DNA of 64,000 bases from Nematopogon swammerdamellus (taxonomy: Eukaryota > Arthropoda > Insecta > Lepidoptera > Adelidae). Each line of letters starts with the position of its first letter. The first letter of the stretch is position 1. Below, in pieces: positions 12,501-27,500 of the stretch. Where the stretch lies: positions 7,895,347-7,959,346 of the forward strand of contig OX336355.1 of assembly GCA_946902875.1 (NCBI GenBank). The letters are read 5' to 3'. Position numbers and translations under genes: made by a program. The notes below the pieces were generated by a model. It ran no database searches. It was not told where the DNA came from and was given only the letters and a program-made list of their open reading frames with translations.

Positions 12501-15500
12501 TAACGTTCAGAACCCACCGGCGCAGACCGCAGTGAGGAACCTGCCGAAGAAGAGAAAGTTCGATCCTTCAGAGTTCGAGGACACCGAGCAGCAGAATATT
12601 CCGGTGGCCACGCCCATGATGGTGGACTATTCGCCGGTGCAGATGTACCAACCGCCTCAGCCGATGCTCGTCGTGCAGAGGGGCTCGCCCGCCGAACCCA
12701 AGCCCTACACTCAGTACCCGAACGTCGATCTCTCGGAATGGTGCGAACACCGCGTGCTGGCGAAACGCCGCGGCCTTTACCTCCCCGGAGTGATACGGCA
12801 GGCGGAGTGCGCCAAAGTGGTGGTGGAGCTGGACCGAAAGGAGGGTGAGCTGGTGGAGTACGAGGATATATTTGGCGCGGGTCGCCTGGACATTATAAGC
12901 GACGCGAGCCCGTCGCGTTGCCACCTGCTGTACGGGTCGCGTTGTGTCGTGCGGACTACTGACAGTGAAAGCGGTGCGCCCAATGTGTTTGTGGAGGGGT
13001 TGGTGTGTGAGGTGCTCAGCTCGCCGATACGATTCAAAGTTAAGGTGAGCTGTCTTACGTTTTTTATTATTTTACTAGAAGGAGTACAAAGAAGAGCGCG
13101 ACGAGGAGAGATTGAAATGGCTCAAACTTACGACATTAGAAGAACTTAGAGCAAGGGGGGAAGGACCTCATAGAAACCAACAAACTCATCAGCGGTCACT
13201 GATTGTCTTGAACTAAAAGATCTCTTCGCAATGAATGCAAATAACAATTTAATAATAAAAATTACAATATGTAAGGTCTTTCATTAGTAGGTAACTTTAC
13301 GCTAAGGGGTGTATGTGTATCACGTTCCCATACCCATTTTTTTTTTACGATATCAAATACCTACCCATCCTACTAAAATAATAGTTTATTGATCAATTAT
13401 TTCATAGCATGGGTAGGTATTTAATATCGTAAAAAAAAATTATGGGTATGGGAATGTGATCAGTATCTGATACACATACACCCCTTAGCGTAAAGTTACC
13501 TACTAATGAAAGACCTTATATATTAATCAATATCTCTACAACAAAAACTTGATATGAACACATCAGATAGAGATGCTTGTTCATTAAAATATAAATAAAA
13601 ATAGTCACTTCCGATCCGAGGCAATAACTTGAAAGTCAATTTAACGTAAAGCTCAACAAATCCACGAAATAACTTCTAATGCAACAGAATTGTTGACAAA
13701 TGTAAGAAATTGACCGAACATCTCGTCCAAGCAACCACTGCAAACTCATTCAAGAACATGCTCGATAAACATTTAGAAGCTCTATACAACCAAAAATAAA
13801 AAACCTCTATGACAGACGGACGGAGACAGAGTGATAATAAACCACTTGTGAACATATATATGAACACAGAGGCATCGACTGCTGTTCCCAGTCTTCTGTC
13901 CGGTAGAAGCGGAAAAATGTGTTAAAATGTATCCCAGCCCACATTATTTCCCCCCTGTTTTCCATTTCAGTCTCAGGGACTTTCAAGAGCGGCGTGAATA
14001 GGCACGTCAGGCAGACATGGCATTCGCAACCCCGCATGCGACCGAATGTCCATGGGCGTCGTTACACACCTTATGGGTGGCTCGGCGTCAAATGTCGAGC
14101 TTTCTATAAAAATAAATATAATTTGAGTGGCGTGTCAATGTCTGTCATAGATGTTTCTCTGTCTGAGATAATAATATGTAGTAATAATTATTATTATTTA
14201 TAGCACTAGCAGCTTGAAGCTGATGCGTGCATATCACTTTTTTTGTTTCCTCCGGAATGCACTCATAATACCTATATAAATATTATTAGTGATAATAATG
14301 GAGGATATTAGTGGAGTGTAAATATCCTCCATTATATACAATCATGGAACCAACAGAGAGTCCTCCTCGTCCTCTACCCATATGTATTAGTTGTCTAATT
14401 AACTTACACTCGTTTTGAAGACAATATATATATCAGCACTTTGATAGAATAAGGATGATTCTAATCTCATAGTTTCCGATGAACCACATGAACTCGTGAC
14501 CTGGCTGATTACTTTATGAAGTAATTCCTTGTAATAATAACTACAAATGTTTTGTACTAAAACGATGACACATGAAATGAGTCAGCTGACTTTGGATTGT
14601 ATGCCGAAGTATTCTATTTCGTGTACAATAAGGTTATGTCAGCCGTTTACGGTTGTTGTTGTTGTTGTTGTTTGCTGCCCAGCCTCTTGGGAAGACGGGT
14701 GGGCCATTCTCCGCACTGAGACCTCAAGACGGTCCGTTGTACGTTGAGCCGTTTACGGTAATGAATTAATTATTATGTCTAATGCATGTGTAATACAATT
14801 ATTTGCATCGCAGAAGGTGGACTTATTGCAGGAAGCATTTTCATCCAATCAGTCTTGTACACAACCTTATTGTGTACACATTTCTTTGTGTGTTTTCATC
14901 CTAGAAGGAAGGTGTGGATCTAAGCTTGCGATGGCTTCACCGAACATATCCGGGCCCATCGGCAGTAGAGGAGGGTATTAATCGAGGCCGGGACTAGCGA
15001 GTGGCCACTCTAAATTTCCCGCGAATGCTTCACGTTTCGGCTCGCTTCAAGCCCTCGTCAGCTAGTCTGCGTTGACTAGGACGCGGGGAAACCACCAGTC
15101 CCGCTCTCGACCTCCCTCTCTCTACCTATCCATATTCTGTAGGATGCTTCCAGTGACGTTTTCGAAGCTCTCTCCATATATGAGCTTAGCGTCGATCTTG
15201 GGAGCCCTAGATTCTTGAAGAGACTGTAGAGCGACTTCGCTGATAGTCCTCTTGCTCCGACTTCCACAGCGAAGAGATCAGTCTTGAATCCGTTTCTCAC
15301 AATCAGGTCTACTAAGTTGCAGTACTTGTTAAGTTTGATGTTGTGGTCCTTCGGTATGTTACTTTCCCATGGAACTGTAAGTTCAACAAGTACTACATGC
15401 TTTGTCGCTTTTGAGAATATGAGTATATCCGGTCTTAATGCTGTGGTACAGATTTCCGAAGGCATTTGGTAATGCTTCTCATGTGTGTCCATCAACAATT

Positions 15501-18500
15501 CCAAATCCTTTGCTGCTCCCAATATTGAAGAAGGTTTAGTCCTATCTTTGGGCAGCTTATTGGCTCCAGGTTTCACAAAGTTGACCTTCTGGAAGCCGCT
15601 ACTGGTTTGCCCTTTCCTGGTCCGTGCAATTGACAGGTTGATGGCCTCTCTGATGATTTGGAGGACTTTATCATGATGGTAGGAATACTGGCCTCGCTCA
15701 AGTAGTATTTTGCATCCACATAACAAATGTTTGGCTGTGCCTACGAACTCCTTACATGACGGGCATAGTCTATTTGTAGATTTCCCCCATCTAACTAGGT
15801 TACTCGGGTCGGGGAGAGTAAGCTGGAATGCATTTAAGTAGAACTTAAGCAGCTCAGGGACCAGTTGTATATTATGGATTTCCACTTCAATAAAGCGGAC
15901 AATCCGTAACGACGCGCCAACCGACCAACGCGAGCGCCGTCATTGATTATATTGTTCGCTTGTAAGTCGAGAACTGCTCAATTAATTTGCATGGGTTTTG
16001 CAGTGACGTTTTCGTTTTTAACAACTTTTAACCAGATTTAGACATATCAGTCAGGCAGCAGTCTTAGTAGTATAAGTTGACAAACAGAGAATCCTTCTTC
16101 CCACAGTTGGGCCTAAAGTGGCATGTTCCTAAAGCGGCGGGTGGCTGAGTGGTTTGGGCATCGACTTCTCATGCGAGAGGTCTGAGGTTCGAATCCGGTC
16201 GGCGTGTACCAATGAGTTTTTTCTGGCGAAAAAAATTAACATGTATACCACCTGCTGCTTCAACGTTCGGAACCGGTGTAAAACTGTAGGTCCCTTCCCT
16301 TGCACCCTACTAGGTGGTAGGCTCAAGTTGTAGCCGACTGGGTTGGTACCCGCGTACTGACTGTAAGATGGCCGCATAGCAACCTTGGTTGTGTTCTCTA
16401 GTCCAGTATAGACAGCATTCCTCCAAGTCTCCGGTATGGCACCTACCTTCACGGAGGTGATATTGGCTGGTCGGAGCATGTGCTTTGGCCCCTCCGACTC
16501 AGTCAGTCACCCATACTGGATTACATAAAAAAAAAATTTTTTTTTATTATTCACCCTTTTCTTACACATTTGTTATTTCTTAATTGTCATCTATTCTTCT
16601 AATTTCTTTTTTGTGACATGGCATTGAATTAATGTTTGATGATTTTAATGAATTTTATTGACTTTAATCTAAGACTTTAACTGTTAATTTATTTTAATTA
16701 TTTTTAATTCTGACAAAATTGGAAAATTTGAAATTGATTTTATGTAAGGGAAATAATATATAAATTAGGCTAATTTTAGATATCGATATATCCAATATTC
16801 TAAGCAAGTCCCTTGTCGTGATTGGGCTCTGATTGAGTGAAATATTTTAAGTAGATATTTCGAATCATAAATTGTTACGAGTTCAAGTGCAATCTGTATT
16901 GCCCACGAATGATTTTCGAACAAATACAAATACAAAAAAAATACATCCAATAATGACTGCGTCCGCTGCAGGTGACGGCGGGCGACGACGCCTGCAAGGA
17001 GATGGTGGAGGTGAAGCGCGCGGACATCCGACTGCTGCAGCCGCCGTGGGCGGACGAGCTGGAGGACGCGGGCCCGCACGCGCCGCCCGCGCCCCACCTG
17101 CGGCTCCATCACGTCTCCGTGCCGGTCTGTTCCGCCATCGATGATTGAACGTTCAGTCGTGCTGTCCGGCCGGCGTTGCTCTTTGGGACTCGCTCTCCAA
17201 ACTGGGACCATAAGTCCATTGTATTGAGGATTGTATGTGTGGTTGTATAACATGAAAATCTTTGGGCCAACACCAGGGACTGCAGGCAATCCCGGGAAAC
17301 CATTCCCAAACTGGACTTGCGACTCAGGAAGCGCCTGCTAAAGTTCCACAGGGGTCAACTCCGTATGGCGGTGGGACTTCTTACAGGTCACTGCCCACTC
17401 AACAGACACTTGTTTACAATAGGTGTCACCGACAGTCCCCTATGCAGAGTTTGCATGGCGGAGGACGAAACAGCCACCCACGTGCTCCTGGAGTGCGCGG
17501 TGGTGGCAGTAGAACGACTGCAGTTTCTTGGGAACGTGGGAACTGCCCATGGAGCGTGGAAGCGACCGAGAAGAGTGCTCCACTTCACGAAAGAGCTTGG
17601 GTGGCTGGAGTAGAACCACCCGAGCGCCAACGTACAACGGACCGTCTAGATGTCTCAGTGCGGAGAATGGCCCACCCACCTTCCCAAGAGGCTGGGCAGC
17701 AAACAAACAAACAAACAAACAGTGTGGTTGTATGCACAGAACATAAAAAAAACTAGTTGAAGTAGCGCAATTATTAGTATGAAGACCAAAGTATATCCAA
17801 ATTTTATACAAACATTTAGATTTTTGTGCGGTTAACATTTCTGCACTGTAATATAAAGAACAATAAGGCAGTTATGTTTTGTTTTAATTTGATGGTTTCC
17901 GTGATAGTAATGACAGGTGACTGACATTGGCTCAGTTCAAGCGCCATGTGCACTGGGTGATCCACTCTCCGCGCGCTGTCAAGAAGTTATAAAATTCCTT
18001 AAAAGTTCTCTCACTTTGAGGGATGTTTAATTAATTTCTGAACTCTATCAACTTAAAAGCCACCATGGGGCTAACATGTCCGAATACAGCTGAAGCCCTA
18101 AACTGAAATTAAGATTTTTAAAAAAGTGCGCGGAGCTACGCTTACTTGTAGTATGCGCAACGAATTATAGCCAGACATCGGAATCCGCGGGGCACGAATA
18201 CGACCTTGTTAGGGATTGACTACGGCGATCAATAAACAATCGACACTGTTATCGATACTCATATTTATTTGTTTATTGTATTTTATTCATGTCATATTTC
18301 AGACCTGAATACTTATATACCTACAGTACTTATATAAACATGTATACTTTATGATAACGATTAAGTAAATATAATACATATTTATATAAGGTCTTTCAAA
18401 ATTAGTTCATAGTACGCTAAGGGGGGGTTCTGTATCATATAGGGAGTAAAACCTATATAAACATTTTTGGACCTTGGGCTTTTTTTAAGTAAAAATTTTT

Positions 18501-21500
18501 TTTATGTAGGTATTTAAATAAAAAATAGGTGGTTGATTTTTATAACCTAATCGATTCAGTTTCATAACAGTAACAAAAAAGTCTTCATGACCATTATGAT
18601 GTAACACGTGTAAGTTGGTAAAAAAAATTAAATTCTTTCTATTCCATACTAATAAAACTAAAATTGTGGTTTTTCACAATTTCTGAAAGAAAGAGATATA
18701 CGTGTTGGAAGACTTTTTTGTTCCTAGCACGAAACCGAAACGATTAAGAAAAATTTTTTTTTACATTTAACATTAAAAAAAACTTTGTGAAAAAAAAATT
18801 CTTTGTTCTTCAAAAGTGATCTATTTCCGATACAGAACCCCCCCTTAGCTTACTATGAACTAATTTTGTAAGACCTATTTTTTGGACCTTGGCCTTTTTT
18901 TTATGTAAAATATTTTTTTATTTGTTAAATAAAAAAATAGGTGGTTGATTTTTATAGCCTAATCGATTCAGTTTCATAACAGTAACAAAAAAGTCTTTAA
19001 TATCATTATGATGTAACACGTGTAAGTTGGTAAAAAAATCAAATTCTTTCTATTCCATACTAATAAAACTAATATTGTGGTTTGAACAGATTTGTATTGT
19101 ACCTACAAAGTAAATACAATATTTGTTTATTATATCTTATTTTCTATAGAAATACTCTTAGTTTTAATAATCGACATTATTTCATATTATTCTAAAATAA
19201 CGATCGATTTTCGATATTTGTGGATACATTGTCCCATCACTAAACAACCTTGAATCATTCGTGCCCCGCGGATTCCGATGTATGATTATAGCGCTACTTC
19301 TATCAAATCAAATCAAAATATACTTTATTGTACACCATAAAAAGTAACACAACAGGCGAGTTTAATGCAAAGTAGCATTCTTTACAAACTAACTTTTGGG
19401 ATGTGGAGAAGCCGATAGGGCGGACAATGCAGTGCAAAAGAGAAGCGTGAAAAATAAAACTATTAAATAAATGGACACAAACATATAGGTACATATATAC
19501 ATACATAAAATAAATACTATAAGGTACGGCTTGTTTTCAGGGTTTGGTATTTCCCTCCCTTTGTTGTTTTGTTGTTCTTTTGGTTTGGGGTTGGCTCTAG
19601 GCCTGCAAACTAATCCCGCTTGGTTGGGGACCTTCGTGCAAAACCCCGCAGTCTCCATCTACCCCAGCCAGCCAATGTCTTCCATGGAAACCACAAGTCG
19701 ACCGGGGTGTCTGCAGGCCGCTTATCCCTTAGTCGCCTTTTACGACATGCACGGGGAGAGATGCAGTGGGACTATTCTTATTAAGTACCGACCCCACCCA
19801 CTGTGCGCAAAGTCACTTGAATAAGATGAACACTGTACAAAATAGAGCGATGAGAATTTGTGGAGGATGCATCAAAAGTACTACAATACATGTGATGCAG
19901 AGTGACTTATGTATACAACCATTGCATGTGCGAAGACAATACCTAGGCAGTAAATACTATTTGAAGATGAAGTCACGCACAGAAAACCCACTGATAAAGC
20001 TGTTACAAGAGCTTTCAGATAAATGTACCTATGCCTACTGGCGACGGAGGAATACTCCTATTCTACTCAAGTGTCATAGCTGCATGAGTGATTGGGAAAT
20101 TGAAAATTATTCTATTCAAAGGATGTTTACATTAGAGGTTTGGCCCTCTAAAATCCAACTAGACGTTCATACTCATGTACCAGGTATAGATAAACCAAAA
20201 AAAGATGAGTCAAAAATAGAAATAAAACAAAAAGCTGACTTTATGATTAGGGAAATGTACAGTGAACACTACAAAATCTATACAGATGGCTCAAAAGATG
20301 ATAATGGGACAGGGGCAGCCTTTTGGGATCCGCAAACCAACGATGGGATGGAGATCAATATACCCGCAAAAGTTCCTATCATGACTGCTGAACTAATTGC
20401 GATTTCAGAGGCCCTTTCGTACAGCACATCGACCAGTTCTAATAAGACAGTCATACTCACAGATTCAAAAAGTGCGCTTCGACACCTCGTGTCCTGTACG
20501 AAGGGCAACCTTGGAAGATCGGTTGCGTGCGAAATTCTAAAATATATATATAAAATGAGCACCGAAAGAAAGAACATAACTCTTCAATGGATTCCATCGC
20601 ACGTTGGTATCGCGGGCAACGAGGAGGCTGACTGCCTGGCTAGTAGGGCTTGTACATCTGATGCAATAATTAGTCAATGTAAAACTTTCTGCACTGACCA
20701 CCTACCCGAAATAAAAAAGAACTGTTATAATATGTGGAAGCAATATTTCGATGAGAGATCAGTGCAGAAAGGTATATGGTACAGAACAATGCAGTGTGAA
20801 CCGTTAATAATTCCCTGGTTTGCCAAGAGCGACAGACCGAGAACAGAAATTGTAATGGGTCTGAGACTACGATCCGGACACATTCCAACAAATGAGACAA
20901 TGTACCTTATGATGATAGCACAATCACCCAACTGCAGCACGTGTGGGATAGAAGAGGACCTACTCCATATACTGTTGGAATGTGCCCGGAACCAAGAACT
21001 GAGGCAGAAGCTATTGAGAGACTTAAGAACTGACAGACTCAACCTGTTTTTTAAAGTACATGAAGCCTTGGGGCGAGCTCAGGGGGAGGAGTTTGAATTC
21101 ATACTAAGTTTTTTTGTAAAGTCACAGGCATTGAATCGTGCTGAAGTACATTAAAATATCAATATAGATACTATGGGGCTGGCATAGCCAGGAATGGCTA
21201 AAGCCTCAAACAAAATAAAGATTAAAAAAAAAAAAAATAGTACCGACCCCACACAGTACCTTTCCCTCCCTTTCTTTGTGATGTGTACTGACGTGTACGT
21301 CGCTGCGACAGCTGGGCGGCAGCGGCGACGGTTTCTACACGTCGTCGCCGATGGCGCACGGCGGCGGCGGCGGCGTGGTGACCGTCTCCGTACCTCCGCT
21401 CTCCAACGGCTCCACGGACGAGCTGCGCAAGCGGCACTACGACGACTACGGAGAGAGCGACGACGACCTGAGGCGGGAGGACATTATGTTCCCCACCGAC

Positions 21501-24500
21501 CCCTCTCATATAGGTACTGTAGCATTTGTTTTTAAAACAAAACAGCTTTACTCACGGTTCATAACGAGCTATGTGGCCGAACAGTAGCCTTTGTTTTAGA
21601 TTCTTAATTTTTTTCCATGTATTGGTGACACAAGGTATGAGTGAAGAAAAGTCTTCGCTTTAGCTGTTAAATTTTTTTTTTATTATGCATTTCATTTTGT
21701 GTTTTTAGTTAGTTTAGTTTCCTCTTTCTTCTGAATTATTATCACATGTTTAAACTTGTAAAGTGTTCCGTGAGTGTATTTGACTAACTCTGACGCATAG
21801 TCACGAGTCAGTCAAATACACTCAAGTTTACTACTAAGTTTACTTTTGAAGTTTAGTAATGTAAAAAGGATGTAAATTATTCTAACTACCCGTGTTGTAG
21901 AGTGTTTTCATTTTACTAAGGCACGAGGGGTATGAGGTAGGAAGTGGTGTGAGACCGCGCGGAGCTCAGTAGGGAATGACTCGGTTCGTCGGAGGGACGC
22001 GGAGACGTGTAGAACGTGTGTACCGACTGGGCACCGAGTTCGTTCTCTACTGAGCTCCGCGCGGTCGCCTGTCGCACCACTTCCTACCTCGTACCCTGCG
22101 TGCCTTCGTAAAATGAAAACACTCTACTGCTGGTACAGTTTTCGCCAAACTTTATTGCCGCTAGTACGACGTTCACTCCTCAGAAGTCAAGTTTTATGTT
22201 AAGAATTTGGGGGCGTAGGAGAAGTAGTGTGCGGGTACGTTTAGATGCAATAAAGTTTATAAAGCAATTTGTGCAAAGATAAAGAATATAGCGATGTGAT
22301 TGTGTGGTCTGACTTCAGACTGCAGCAACAGCAAGCGGAGCAGCCTGCAGAGCCGCGGCAGCACCTCCAGCCTGCTCGAGCGCAGCATCACGCCCCGATC
22401 TCAACCGCCCACCCCCCGGTAAATATACTCCTCCGCTTCCACCTCCCACCTGCCACCCTCTCTTCTCCTACGCTCCTAACCTGCTAACCTGAATATTATA
22501 TAGTTCCAGTTGCCACGGCTCTCTTGCGTGACGGTTTCGCAGCACCCATTTTTTTTTATTTTTATGGAAACTGACACGGTTAGCTACATCACCTACAACA
22601 TCCGTGATGTCAGCTCATAACACCGGGTGATCTTTGTGCCACGTCAGTGCTTCCCTTCGGTCGTGCCGGCTACACTGAACTGGACGGAAAACACAAACTA
22701 TTTACATAGCCGTTTCGACGGACTTTTCATATTAAATAAATTGCACTGTTCCTTTTTTCAGTGCGGTGGTACCAACCCGGGCGGGTTAAACCCTACCACC
22801 TAGTAATATAAGAAGGGAGTCATATCCCTTAGTCGCCTTTTACGACATACACGAGGAGAGATGCAGTGGGGCTATTCTTTTAAAGTACCGGCCCCACACG
22901 GTACAACCTGTACCTATCCTCAGTATTGAAGTCACTGTTCAGTACTTTCAAGTAGGTAGCATGATGGTTTATATACTAAAAATGATGTAGTTTATGAATC
23001 TAATGAAGTATTGATCATGGAATCCTGGTGGATCGTTTTTTGAAAAAAGTCTTCATTTCTCGCAGATCTCAAGCGGCGACGCCGCACAAATACAAGAAGG
23101 GCGATGTGGTGTCTACGCCGACCGGCATCCGCAAGAAGTTCAACGGTAAGCAGTGGCGCCGGCTCTGCTCGAAGGAGGGCTGCTCCAAGGAGAGCCAGCG
23201 GCGCGGCTACTGCTCGCGGCACCTGTCGCTGCGCGGCGTTCCGCGCTCGTCCAATGCGCAGGCGACGACGCATACGCCTCAACATCGGTCAGTTTTTTTT
23301 TGTTTGTTTGGAAACTGACACTGTTTGCTACATCACATACAACATCCGTGATGTCAGCCCATAACACCGGGTGAACTTGGTGCCACGTCAGTGCTTCCCT
23401 TCGGTCGTGCCGGCTACACTTGTTGTTGCACATTTCTTATGTAGAAATATGTCTTCTCACACACGATGTAGAAGGGCTCTTGGTCTGCGAAACCACTTCC
23501 CGCACTTTGCTCATTATGAGCAGTAAGTCCATTGCATGGGTTTTTTAATTACCGTGGTTGGTAAAACAATATTAAAGGTTTGACGTTACAAAGAGTTTTG
23601 TGTTACATGTAGAAGAAGGAGGTGTGGATCTAAGCTTGCGATGGCTTCACCGAACATATCCGGGCCCATCGGCAGTAGAGGAGGGTATTAATCGAGGTCG
23701 GGACTAGCGAGTGGCCACTCTAAATTTCCCGCGCATGCTTCACGTTTCGGCTCGCTTCAAGCCCTCGTCAGCTAGTCTGCGTTGACTAGGACGCGGGGAA
23801 ACCACCAGTCCCGCTCTCGACCTCCCTCTCTCTACCCATCCATATTCTGTAGGATGCTTCCAGTGACGTTTTCGAAGCTCTCTCCATATATGAGCTTAGC
23901 GTCGATCTTGGGAGCCCTAGATTCTTGAAGAGACTGTAGAGCGACTTCGCTGGTAGTCCTCTTGCTCCGACTTCCACAGCGAAGAGATCAGTCTTGAATC
24001 CGTTTCTCACAATCCGGTCTACTAAGTTGCAGTACTTGTTAAGCTTGATGTTGTGGTCCTTCGGTATGTTACTTTCCCATGGAACTGTAAGTTCAACAAG
24101 TACTACATGCTTTGTCGCTTTTGAGAATATGAGTATATCCGGTCTTAATGCTGTGGTACAGATTTCCGAAGGCATTTGGTAATGCTTCTCATGTGTGTCC
24201 ATCAACAATTCCCAATCCTTTGCTGCTCCCAAAATTGAAGAAGGTTTAGTCCTATCTTTGGGCAGCTTATTGGCTCCAGGTTTCACAAAGTTGACCTTCT
24301 GGAAGCCGCTACTGGTTTGCCCTTTCCTGGTCCGTGCAATTGACAGGTTGATGGCCTCTCTGATGATTTGGAGGACTTTATCATGACGGTAGGAATACTG
24401 GCCTCGCTCAAGTAGTATTTTGCATCCGCATAACAAATGTTTGGCCGTGCCTACGAACTCCTTACATGACGGGCATAGTCTATTTGTAGATTTCCCCCAT

Positions 24501-27500
24501 CTAACTAGGTTACTCGGGTCGGGGAGAGTAAGCTGGAATGCATTTAAGTAGAACTTAAGCAGCTCAGGGGACCAGTTGTATATTATGGATTTCCACTTCA
24601 ATGCAGGAGGGATGCAGAAGTCACCCACTGTTAGCCAATCATTCTGCATTTCTAGGTTTAAGGCGTGAAGTTTGAAGCCTTGTTCCATGTCCTCCTGAGC
24701 AAAACCTTTCAGTATTTCTTTATCAGACTTTGCTGTTTCTATGCCCAATCCAGATCTATTGGTGCGTGTACCAACTTGGAATGATTTGTAGAAGTCGAGT
24801 CTCGATTCCAGTTCATCTGATAGTGATGTGTTGGGTAAGGCTTGAATAGCGCTATCATTGGAGTCTTTGAGTATACATCGTTTGGCTATTCTCGCCTTTT
24901 GATAAAATATCGACGGTTTCTTAATGTTCAGTCCAAAGTTATTGTGAGATCTGTATAGCGTTGACGAGTCAGCCGGGTGAGCCAGTCCAAACCATGATTT
25001 CAGGAATCTGGTCACATACGAGTCTAATTTAGTCAGGTTTTGCTTTGTGAAGTCGTAGACGAGAAATGGCCATGAAAGTTTTGATGTCAGGTAGTTATCG
25101 TAAATCCATGCCTTTTGTGTACCCAGGAGGGGAAGATTGTCAGTTTGGCGGAGGCTCTCTTCGAAAAGTTGGACAATATCATCAGTAGGATGCTCCTTTC
25201 CTCTGCTGGTGATCCTTTTGCCCAAGAATTTAAAAGGAGCTTCATCAGCCACAGTTGCGATTGGTTTTCCGGCTACTGTCAGACCTGGATTGCTCGAGGT
25301 AAACTTTGAACCTTTCCTGGTTAAGCTCAAACAGTAGCACTTCGCTGGTTTTATCTTCATCCCTTTGGTCCATTCACAATAGTCATCTACCACCTTAAGA
25401 AGCGCCTGATTTTGTTTTGGATTGCGGGTTAACAGCGTAATATCATCCGCAAATGCCAGGATGGCCGCCATATATGTGTCTCCATATTTGAACCTGTATC
25501 CCCATTTGTTTTCTTTTACGACAAGCGTATCAATTAGAATGTTGATAACAATGTTAAATGTAACAGGAGAGAGGCAGCAACCCTGGAAAAGTCCTATGCC
25601 GTAACGAATTTCCGGTATCTTCTCCGTTTCGCCTTTTACTTGTATTACAAAGGAAAGTTTTTTGTAGTAGGAGGCTATTATATTAAAGATCAGAGGTGGC
25701 ACATTATACCACTCTAGCGCCTTTAATAGTAACTCATGGCGCACCGAACCGAAGGCGTTTTCAAAGTCTAACCACGTGGCAGTTAATTGTCTCTCATTCT
25801 TCCTTGCATCTCTAAGACATTCAGTCAGCAAAGAATTATGTTCGAGACACCCTGCAACTCTTGGGAGAAAACCTTTCTGGTACTTCTTCGGTAAGTAGTC
25901 GTTGGTACACATGTGTTTGAGTAGTCTGGCCTGTATAATGGAGAAGAATATTTTCGAAATTGTGTTCGTAAGGGCTATAGGTCTAATATCCTTGGGATCA
26001 GTAACTTCTTTCTTTTTTGGTAGAAGAACAAACACGGCTTTACCAAGACAGTCTGGCACTTCTCTGTTCGTCCAAATTCTTTTGTAGATGTTCAACATGT
26101 GTTTCCGCACTGATGGACATTTTTTGTATATGATGTATGGTATGCCATCGGGTCCCGGGGCGGAACTATTTGGTTTCCTTTTTATGTGGTATTCCAGCTC
26201 TTCCATCGTCGGTGAATCAGCATCAAATGCTAGAGCAGGTTCTTTGGGTTTTGGAGCTGGTGGATCCCTGTAAGTTATATCTGCCTCCGGGGTGGTATAT
26301 GTGGATTTAAAGTAGTTGAACATCTCGTCCGTACTTAATGTTATTATGTTATCCTTCCGGCCGCGTACGTAACGTGAGTTTCGTAACTGGTTGCGGTAGA
26401 GGAGTGTTTATTCTTCTTTGGTAACTGGTTTCGGTAGAAGAATATTTATTCTTCGTTGGTAACCGGTAGAGGAATTTTATACGTAAAAGTCTGAAAGGTG
26501 AAAAATTTAATCAATATTTAAAAAAACAGTGGTTCAGGAGAGATGAATTTATAAAAGCATGCTGCTGCGAAAGAGAAATGATTCGAACGACTAATAATTT
26601 TGAGGGTTGACACGCGAAACATATCAGAAATTGATATCCTCAATGCCACATCGTTGTCAAGCAGTAATTAAAAACAAAGTTTTTGCTACTGGATATTGAT
26701 TTTCCCAGCAATAGAGCCGGGATGCTCTAGGGAGCATACCCTGTTTTAAGTTTTGTAAAAAAAAAATGCTTCAATTTCTTAATTTAATTTTACTTTGCCG
26801 TCCCTAATTAAATGTCCAGCTAAATAATACCTTACGTTAAATACGTATTTTAGCTTTGAAATCAAACACATTTTTTGCTGCTTTTTATAATACATTCACA
26901 TCGATTTATACATAATAATAATTAAAGCCTATGATTTTGATAATAGGATTTGATAAATCAATAGGATTTTGTATTAATAAGCCCAAAATCGTGTTATATC
27001 CTTTGTTAACCTTAGTGTCCCTAATTAGTTGACCACGACTGTATATAATTTTTTTGATAATGTGTAGTGCAGGCTTTAGAATTATTCTTATATAATTAAT
27101 TAGAGAGTTCATACACTCACAAATACAGTATTTTAAAAAATGCTAGCGGTTTCTGCTTTCGCAAGTGAAGGCGGGATACTAACAGTGTGTCGATGCGTTC
27201 TCAGGAGCAGCAGCAAATCACTCTCGTCGAGCGGCACCGGAATGGAAGGCGACGAGACATCGCGCGAATCGGACACGACCTCGCCTCACCTGCGCGTGGC
27301 GGGCCGGTTCGACCCGGACGAGACGGAGGCGGCCAACATGCTGGTGTCGCTGGGCAGCAGCCGGTCGGGCAGCCCGGGGGTCTCGCCGCCGGGCCACGCG
27401 GGCGCCGAGCCCGCCGGCCTGCGCAGCAACGTGTTCGTGCCCATCTCCAGCCCGCAGCCGCCGCCAGCGCTGCCCCAGCACGCGTGGCCCGACTACCATC

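Noticed and set aside
13045..13149. Extension of cic exon 2 past the donor
   Set aside because: The frame is open by chance; the donor AAG/GTGAGC is strong and the next exon (16972) continues the conserved block in phase.
16133..16205. Possible tRNA gene
   Set aside because: A- and B-box-like sequences are present but the sequence continues into a SINE body and A-rich tail, and several copies exist; no proper cloverleaf end is seen.
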